Below are positions 57,629-64,000 of a stretch of 64,000 nt of DNA, one piece after another. The stretch spans positions 1,422,799 to 1,486,798 of the forward strand of contig NW_021167087.1 of assembly GCF_003711515.1 (NCBI RefSeq), in the 5' to 3' direction. The stretch's first letter is position 1, and each line of letters opens with the position of its first letter. The notes below the pieces were generated by a model, which saw only the letters and a list, made by a program, of their open reading frames with translations, was not told where the DNA came from and made no database searches. Origin of the DNA: Sodiomyces alkalinus F11. Taxonomy: Eukaryota > Ascomycota > Sordariomycetes > Glomerellales > Plectosphaerellaceae. The translations under genes were made by a program, and so were the position numbers.

Positions 57629-58364
57629 CTAACGCCCCCAGGGGGCCAGTGCTATGTCCTTAATCGCCAATAGAATCCGGGCATTTGTGTCCTGGAGCCG
57701 GAATTCAGGGTGTCTCTTCAGAAACCCACGTTCTACTAGGAGTAGAAATGCCCGGAGAGGAAAATGGGCATCGTTCCCCGCGTAATGTAAGTTTCTGTAC
57801 GGACACGCGAGCCGGGCGAGCGTTTTCTCTAGACTATCCCGTTTGTCAGGTCCGTCATCGCCTAGCTTCCCGGTATCGAAAAACCCTAGAAGTCGAGGCG
57901 GAGGTTCGAATCCCAAGTCTCTTAATACGCGCCTCTCTGTTGCAATGTTATGTCCGATAAAGATGAAAGAACGGGTTGAGGGCAGGAGATCGTATACAGC
58001 TGCTAGGAAATCTGATGGCTTATGAACGACCATTTCGCCGAAAAGGTATCCCAGAAGCGTTGCGAAGATACTCAGGGGTGCCCGTCGCAAAAAGATAGGT
58101 CTGAATTGGGGTGGTTGCATGTGAGCTGAGCCAGATAGCATCATCGCGGCCTCGGAGAAGTCGACTGTCAAGCACGGCAATACCCATCTGCGTGCATACG
58201 GCCGCGTCGATACTTGTTCGGTTAAAGATCTCGTACTTCTCAAAGTCGATGGAGATGAGTACCGCATCTTCTGGAATGCCTTTGACTGGTTCACGACTCG
58301 TTTCCGTACCATGGGAGAGACCCAGAAGGGGGAAGGTACTGGGAATGGGAAGCCAGGTCGTCAT
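57629..58364 (-). pseudogene. Frameshifted RNase H-fold exonuclease-like gene
   Basis: Two overlapping minus-strand frames share one protein family. The first (ATG at 58364) encodes EDAVLISIDFEKYEIF, CTQMGIAVLDSRLL and TYLFATGTPEYLRNASG. The second carries YLFGEMVVHKPSDFLAAVYD, FIFIGHNIATERRVLRDLGF, LLGFFDTGKL and NLHYAGNDAHFPLRAFLLL, ending at 57629. Acidic and His residues (DFE, GHN, DT, NDA) are those of the Gfd2/YDR514C-like DEDD-type nuclease domain. The switch occurs at GGG (plus-strand CCC, about 58050-58052): dropping one base would give a continuous SG-YLFG reading. No GT..AG pair fits as a short intron. It is either a pseudogene or a one-base sequence error. Confidence 0.65.
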
Positions 58365-59049
58365 CGTAGGCGGCCATTGTGAGTTTCGCAGCAGTGAGTT
58401 GTAGTCGAGGTTGGTCAGGGGCGATCGGGCTACCCTGGTAGGTAGGAAGAGGCTGAGGTTGAAAGTCTCGATCAGAAGTTCTAATCGGCCAGAGCTCGTG
58501 TAGTCTTGTATCCTGTCGTATGAAGTGGTGATTGAGGTAAGGTTAATGGGTTTGTTGGTTGAGCCTGGGTGGTTTCGGTCACACGCACTTATGCTGGATT
58601 TGGTAAGTTAACGTGATACTATGACAATTGCAATTTATTACTGTCTGTCCAGATTCCAACTGTCTCGATTCTTTGTTTGTTTTCTCTTCTTTCTTTCCTT
58701 TCTTCTTCTTTTATTATTATTATCATCATTATTAATTATAGGTCTCTGTGTGAGTTACACTAAGTATTGTGCTTGTCCCCACGAAGAACCTTACCTAATT
58801 GCATAAGGTACCTACGGTACGGGGACATGGGGCAGCGACCTATCTTAATTAACCACTTTCGTGATGTCATGCCCTAAAGGTGTGTACCTAGATCCTCCAC
58901 GTGAACGCGACGCGTCGTGATAGTGCTCCCACTCCGACTCCGATTCCGATCCAGAAATCATCACTTAACAAGGGGGTAACCGATACCCTATCTTACGAAT
59001 TACCACTGAAAGGCCCGACCCTCATCTCTGTCCACCTGTCATTATTGCG
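58365..59049. other. Divergent intergenic region
   Basis: Upstream of the broken nuclease gene and the ASCH-domain gene. A C/T tract and ATT repeats lie at about 58675-58740. GGTACC-like words occur at about 58806-58820 and 58886-58892. No gene is supported. Confidence 0.5.
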
Positions 59050-61455
59050 ATGGCCCCCCAGACGCGTGCTCGAGGGCAGCCAGCGCCGGAACGAGTTTAC
59101 CATTCAAGTCCTGCGCCAACTCAACAACAGCTCAGATTCGCACCACGCAGAAAGATTGTACGGCGCTATGGCCGCAATACCAATACCCCACGGCGCCAGC
59201 AACTGGGGGACCGCGGGATTGAACGGGACGGCGGACCTCAGCCGGGCAAACGCGATTCATCCCCAGATCAGAGCACGTTAACCCAAATGGGCTGGGCCCA
59301 GACTACAGTCGTGCCCGATGAACTCGAAGATCACACGGCGCCTTCTACCCGTCGGAGCAAGAGGCGCAAGACGGAGGGTGACTGCCCAAGCCCCTCTCCA
59401 AAAAGCAAATACCACACTCAGACTTTGACTCAAATGTCTTCGTCGCACCCCGAATGGTCCTTCAGTAAACTCGACAACGCAAAGGCCCAGATAGAGGACT
59501 CCGAGGAGGAGAACCTAGACATTGTCTTTGGGGACGATGCTCAGGAAAACATGACCGGAGGCAATCGAACCAGGACACCGTCTGTTGTCCCTCAGACACC
59601 GACGAACAAGCGCGTTCGTCTTGAGATACCTTCGTCCCTGGATTCGCCCATCACTCCCATGTTGGCGAGATATAGCCAGGTACCAAACCGTTCTCCGCTG
59701 AAGGACAAATCCACAAATGTTATGTCTCCCCTCCCAAAACTTTCGACGACACCGAAACGGCCCCGCACTCTTGTGATCGAGGATTCATATGCAACCACCG
59801 TCACTAAAAGCCCCGCGTCCTCCGTCGGGAACCAGCCCATCAACAAGCGACCGACACCGACGGCCAAAACTGTCCGATTCGTCACGCCTCACGCGGCAGA
59901 ACTCAAACAGGAACCAGGATTCAGTCAAGCACCAGCCAGTTTGGTTCTGGGAGAGGCTAGTGCGTCTGTTGACGAATTTGAAGTTGCCACAGAAGCGCCA
60001 GAGAGCCCCTCACCACTTCGGCGCCGGAAAGTCTCCGAGCGCGTGATTGCCGACTCGGAAGACGAATATGACAACCTTGACGAGACTGACGATCAGGAGG
60101 ATGGGGAAGAAGACTATGGAAATGTTGGCGAAGAGACCCAACTCCTTGTCCATGGGCTACTGGCCTCTTCTGAGAAGGAGACCTCCGCCTCTGCCTGCCA
60201 GGAAAATAGCCCGAACCACACGACAGGTCCGCCCCATCAAAGAATCACTGGGCCATGCAAATGCAACGAACTAGACACGGTGCAGCTTTCGCCCCCCCGC
60301 CGCTTCTTGCGGTCTACTCGTAAAAACGCTCCAGCATGTGCTCAGGAATCGACCAGAGATGACGATTTCGAAACGACACCAACACAAGCAAAAGCTCCAG
60401 TCGCTACACAAGGATTAGAAAGCCAGCGAATACCGCTATCTGCTATTCACGCCATGGGTCCTCAGACGGATCGCTCAGATATCTTCATCTCGATCCATCC
60501 CGAACACGTTGACCAAATAGTATCAGGCAAGAAGAACCACGAGTTCCGCAGCTACCGGATCCCGGCAGTCGTCACGCGGATGTGGATTTATGTGACCGCT
60601 CCCGTCTCGGAGCTCAGATATATGGCCCGCATATCGGCCGCGAAACAGCCGGGTGAGATTAAGGACGAGGAAGGGCTTGGTAATGCTGAATTCAACAGGC
60701 GCCGGTCAGGGGCTGCATTCGCATACGAACTTCTCGAGGTTTATCGGCTCAACAACCCTGCGTCGCTTGATGAAATGAAGGAGCATGGCTGGCTCGCTGG
60801 ACCTCCCCAAAAGTACAACTATGTGCCCCCAGCCGTAGTGGGACATCTTATGGCCAACTTGCGCTGTTCTCTATCAGACAGAGAGGAGGATGAGGATGAT
60901 GTCGATAGGCAATCCATCGTGGCGAATGAAAGCGGGGCTGACATGCCGTCCTCGCAACTCGAATCCCATGGGCCCACCGAAACGGCGACGATCTCAAAGG
61001 AGGTCACAAAGCAAATAATGAGCGAGGCCACACAGCATCGCTCTTCCCAAGAGGAACTCACTATCGTACCATCGAGCCAAGACGACGTCCCACGAAGCCA
61101 CAGCAGCCCTCGTCCGCAGATCACCGGCCTCCCGCCTCCCGCTCGGCTTCCGAACACAACACCCCGGCACACGGTCTGTCCGTCACAGGCGACGACGGTG
61201 AGCCAGCTGTCGACACAGGAATCGCCCTTTCCTAGACCAGTGCCGCGGCCGATGCGTCACTCCTCGTCGAGCCTCTTTTTACAGGACACGGAAGACGACG
61301 ACAGTCCCATCCAGCTTCCCCCGGCAGACTTTCAGCTGCATTCATCACAGCTCCTGACTAAGAGTCAGATGCTTCCGGAGAGCTTGATGCGGGAGGATGA
61401 TGAGGTTGAAGAAGCAGTGGACATTGTGTACGACTCTGAACGGGAAGAGGGCTGA
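59050..61455 (+). CDS. ASCH/PUA-like domain protein with long disordered head
   Basis: Single exon, 801 residues. Residues 1-470 are disordered and charged: an Arg-rich start, a bipartite-like RRSKRRKT (about 98) and many Ser/Thr-Pro sites, with acidic patches SEEENLD and DEYDNLDETDDQEDGEED. Residues about 477-597 form the only ordered block: DIFISIHPEHVDQIVSGKKN, HEFRSYRIPA, RMWIYVTAPVSELRYMARI, AFAYELLEVYRL and KYNYVPPAVV. The block order (beta strand, H.e.v.qIvsGkK..E.R.y, then W.Y.t.P) is that of ASCH/PUA-like RNA-binding folds. The tail is acidic and Ser-rich, ending VDIVYDSEREEG. Likely nuclear. A role in RNA binding is an inference from fold only. Confidence 0.8.
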   Translation: MAPQTRARGQPAPERVYHSSPAPTQQQLRFAPRRKIVRRYGRNTNTPRRQQLGDRGIERDGGPQPGKRDSSPDQSTLTQMGWAQTTVVPDELEDHTAPSTRRSKRRKTEGDCPSPSPKSKYHTQTLTQMSSSHPEWSFSKLDNAKAQIEDSEEENLDIVFGDDAQENMTGGNRTRTPSVVPQTPTNKRVRLEIPSSLDSPITPMLARYSQVPNRSPLKDKSTNVMSPLPKLSTTPKRPRTLVIEDSYATTVTKSPASSVGNQPINKRPTPTAKTVRFVTPHAAELKQEPGFSQAPASLVLGEASASVDEFEVATEAPESPSPLRRRKVSERVIADSEDEYDNLDETDDQEDGEEDYGNVGEETQLLVHGLLASSEKETSASACQENSPNHTTGPPHQRITGPCKCNELDTVQLSPPRRFLRSTRKNAPACAQESTRDDDFETTPTQAKAPVATQGLESQRIPLSAIHAMGPQTDRSDIFISIHPEHVDQIVSGKKNHEFRSYRIPAVVTRMWIYVTAPVSELRYMARISAAKQPGEIKDEEGLGNAEFNRRRSGAAFAYELLEVYRLNNPASLDEMKEHGWLAGPPQKYNYVPPAVVGHLMANLRCSLSDREEDEDDVDRQSIVANESGADMPSSQLESHGPTETATISKEVTKQIMSEATQHRSSQEELTIVPSSQDDVPRSHSSPRPQITGLPPPARLPNTTPRHTVCPSQATTVSQLSTQESPFPRPVPRPMRHSSSSLFLQDTEDDDSPIQLPPADFQLHSSQLLTKSQMLPESLMREDDEVEEAVDIVYDSEREEG

Positions 61456-64000
61456 GCCCTCTCCCACGGCTACTTGGCTGATACATAGTTCAAAGTCGCC
61501 AAATTCTCTGAAGTGACCGGAATCGCTACATGAGGGATGGAAAGTCTCGTTGGGTATGTCATTTAACAGCTCTCAGAGTTGGAAATCCGTCCTACGGGGT
61601 AGTGGCGGAAGTGACATAATTATACAGCGTCATCGTGCTGACTAGTACTGATTCGGTGCGAGTGAAGCATACCTTTTTACAATCGACTCCCACAATCCCG
61701 CCACCCCTTAGAAATGTCGAATTATCCTCCTAATTCGGCCTCTACTCCTCAGGATATAATTGGCCCAGATGTTTGTTTCCGCGGCAGCATTCCTGTGGTG
61801 TGAAAGAGGATATGTGGCTGGGAAGGGCTGCCCGTTGTCAGAACCCTAGATGCATGTGATGATGTCTCACAGGGGCAAGATAGAGACCGGGCAGGGTCCA
61901 AGATTCAGCCTGGGGTTCCTGGGTTCTGGATCCTCACGCCTCTTTGCGACTAGGAATTTTACATGTCTTGACTAGGTTCCCATTTGGAACTCGGAGATCT
62001 GAGAAACTTCGTGTCTTAGATTTACCAGTTCCACCGACGACGGATTTGGTTCAGCAGAGTCAAGCAACAGGCGCAACGGACCCGTATAGAGTGAGGATAT
62101 TGATGGGTCGGTGTCCCATCCCGTGTCAAGCATGCCAGAGCGAACACCTCGAGGACCGACAGGACGAAGTGGCAGGGAGACCCGCAGAAGAAAATGGGCA
62201 GAAGCATTGGTATACCCAGGGGATTAGGTAGATGGTCTACCTTATGCCGTAGATGATCAAGAAGGCATCAAGGATAGTCTAGCTTGAGACTATGATGTTT
62301 CCTGAGCTTCTAGAAGCTGGAGGATGGGAGTTTTTATCCAGTTATCAGCTCAATATTGTTCTCTCAGTCGTGAGACTGGCGTAAGGGACAGTGAGAATCT
62401 GGTCTATGGGCAGCGGCGGGATGACATTGATTGGAAATCATTGCTGCGTTTAACTTCGCCTGGTATATCGAATCTGAGCAAATATCATGTCCAGTACAGT
62501 ACCTACTAATAGATGCATAATCAAACCGAGATAAATACCATACGAGGTCTACCTATATTTCGGTGTGGTCTGTACATCGCGTGGATGAGTGGCACGTGAC
62601 TCTAAGTGTTCAGACGTTGTCATGGTTCCACCCCGCCTCGAGGGGGGTCGACCCAAAGGACAGGTAGGTACCTAAGTACCTCTACCCGTCTCGGTCACAC
62701 CGGTGGATGGCGTTCCCGAGCCCCGAGAACGTGGTGGAGCAGAATACCCAGTTTGATTACTCGAACGCCATTGGTGGCGCAGCGGTAAATGGACGGTACT
62801 TGGGCTGACCGTCAACGGTCACTGGGGCGCAGGTCACGCTTGTATCGCAGAATTGCCCACCGTCTCTTCCTGTTCTTGGCACCTCCCAGTCCAAGATCCA
62901 CACCACCCACCCCCCCGATCATTCAACGACTCTGTTTGGTTCGAAGGTCCAACTGTTCACAGTTCATTAGCAGACTGGTGCCTTGCAACTATTTTGCGCC
63001 GTTGTGTGGTTCCGAATCTTCTTTACCTTTACTCGTTGCCAACGGACGCTACGACATCTCTATCGGCGAAGAAAGGCGATCGATCCCCTTCTTTCTCTCC
63101 CGCCTTCTCCGTCGCCCCGTACATTTTACTCTCCACGGTCTGCAGGTTTCACGCCCTCGCTCTCTCGCCCCCCTTAGCCCCTTCGGCCCTTGTCTCGAGC
63201 GGGCTTCTCTCGTCTTCGTCTTGACGAGCCCTCCTTGGAGGCTGTTACGAACCCCTTTTCAACGGCATCAACTGTCCGAGTACCCTCCTGAACTTCCCTG
63301 GCGACCGGACTGACCGATCGACCACCACCTCTTCCGCCAGGCCTTATATCAACTACCGCGCTTCCTCTTTCCATTGCCTCGACCTCGATAAAAGCCGGCC
63401 CCCGATCGATGTGCCTCATATCCAACGTCGTGTCGCCTTAGTATCTGACCGTTCAACCGCGTCCATGCCTTCTTTGTGTCCGTAACCTATTTCCTCTACA
63501 CCTGCCCCGACCGCCGACCGCCGACCGACAGACGACTCCGCCCGCTTTGGAGCGTTAAACAGGGGCTTTTGTGGCTTTTTCCAGCCTCTCTCGAGAGCGC
63601 TTGCCTCTCTATATAGATGATGGTGCGTTCCATTTTTTTTTTGAATTTTTTTTTCCAGAAAAAGAAAACAAGAGAAGAAGAGACTTATCGTCTTGGCTTT
63701 CTTTCCTTCCCGTTTTTCATCTTGTTTTCTGTACTGCGTTCTCAGCGCCGAGGGCAGTCCCACCCAACACCTTCATCTTCCCTGCAATTGCACATGCTTC
63801 ATTATTTCATTCGGGCCCGGGGGAGGGGCAGAGGATCGGCATTGTAGCCACTTTTCTTCCCATCTGAGAACTGCTTGGCTCATATCTTCCGAGAAGACAA
63901 GGCTCCGTTATTTTGTTGCTGCCGAGACTGACCTTCATATTTTCCTCCTAGACCTCGTCCCAGCCGCGAGGTGATGTTGGTGGCAGCTTTGCCAGCCGAC
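61456..64000. other. Gene-poor right end of the window
   Basis: No gene is supported. GGTAGGTACCTAAGTACC-like words lie at about 62664-62682. From about 62880 the plus strand is C/T-rich, and T/A tracts occur at 63631-63665. This looks like the promoter and leader of a plus-strand gene that starts beyond the window. Open frames at 62789-63313 and nearby are products of the C/T-rich strand. Confidence 0.5.

Noticed and set aside
57895..57915. tRNA B-box-like GGTTCGAATCC
   Set aside because: It lies in the broken nuclease gene, with no A box, acceptor stem or T-run around it.
62765..62830. tRNA A-box-like TGGCGCAGCGG
   Set aside because: No B box at the right distance and no pairing acceptor arms.

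Overview
The window looks like nuclear DNA of a filamentous ascomycete (Pezizomycotina, most like a Sordariomycete). Genes are interrupted by short introns with GT..AG ends, one with a clear CTAAC branch site. Coding DNA is rich in G and C, promoters carry long C/T tracts, and the left edge is a retrotransposon mutated in the style of repeat-induced point mutation (RIP). The gene content also fits: NPC1/NCR1, a TOK-type potassium channel, NOT4, a complex I subunit, PTPA, a rhodopsin-domain membrane protein and a pisatin-demethylase-like P450. There is no CRISPR array, operon or bacterial signal.

Layout. 1-4.07 kb is a wrecked Ty1/copia element on the minus strand, split by an almost unmutated 203-bp solo LTR with a 4-bp target duplication. 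4.6-6.0 kb is a class-III aminotransferase related to glutamate-1-semialdehyde aminomutase. 6.8-10.7 kb is a Niemann-Pick C1 protein, followed by an acidic low-complexity ORF. 14.1-17.7 kb is a 1126-residue coiled-coil protein. 21.2-24.4 kb is a membrane-anchored sulfatase/phosphotransferase-like protein, convergent with a P450 (24.9-26.8 kb). 28.7-30.8 kb is an unrecognised acidic/basic protein, then an intron-containing tRNA-Gln(TTG). 32.2-34.9 kb has a degenerate SprT-like protein and a six-exon rhodopsin-domain protein. A gap of 75 Ns sits at 35.4 kb in gene-free DNA crowded with GTACAACGTAC-like palindromes. 37.9-48.1 kb has an O-methyltransferase, PTPA, a small four-exon protein, an alpha/beta-hydrolase-fold protein without a nucleophile serine, and a TOK channel. 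49.0-55.2 kb holds NOT4 and a large ORF that is either its C-terminal half or a separate neighbour. 55.9-61.5 kb has the complex I 30-kDa subunit (divergent from NOT4), a frameshifted exonuclease-like gene and an ASCH/PUA-like protein. The last 2.5 kb has no gene I can support.

The genes are mostly independent housekeeping or membrane functions. The P450 and the O-methyltransferase are about 11 kb apart with no backbone synthase between them, so I do not call a secondary-metabolite cluster. All exon boundaries were worked out by hand from splice signals, reading phase and family similarity from memory; no database search or computed alignment was run. The points most worth a second look are the solo LTR inside the RIP-mutated copia element, the NOT4 gene structure, the short small-exon gene at 42 kb, the degenerate SprT-like and alpha/beta-hydrolase proteins, and the dispersed palindromic motifs between genes.
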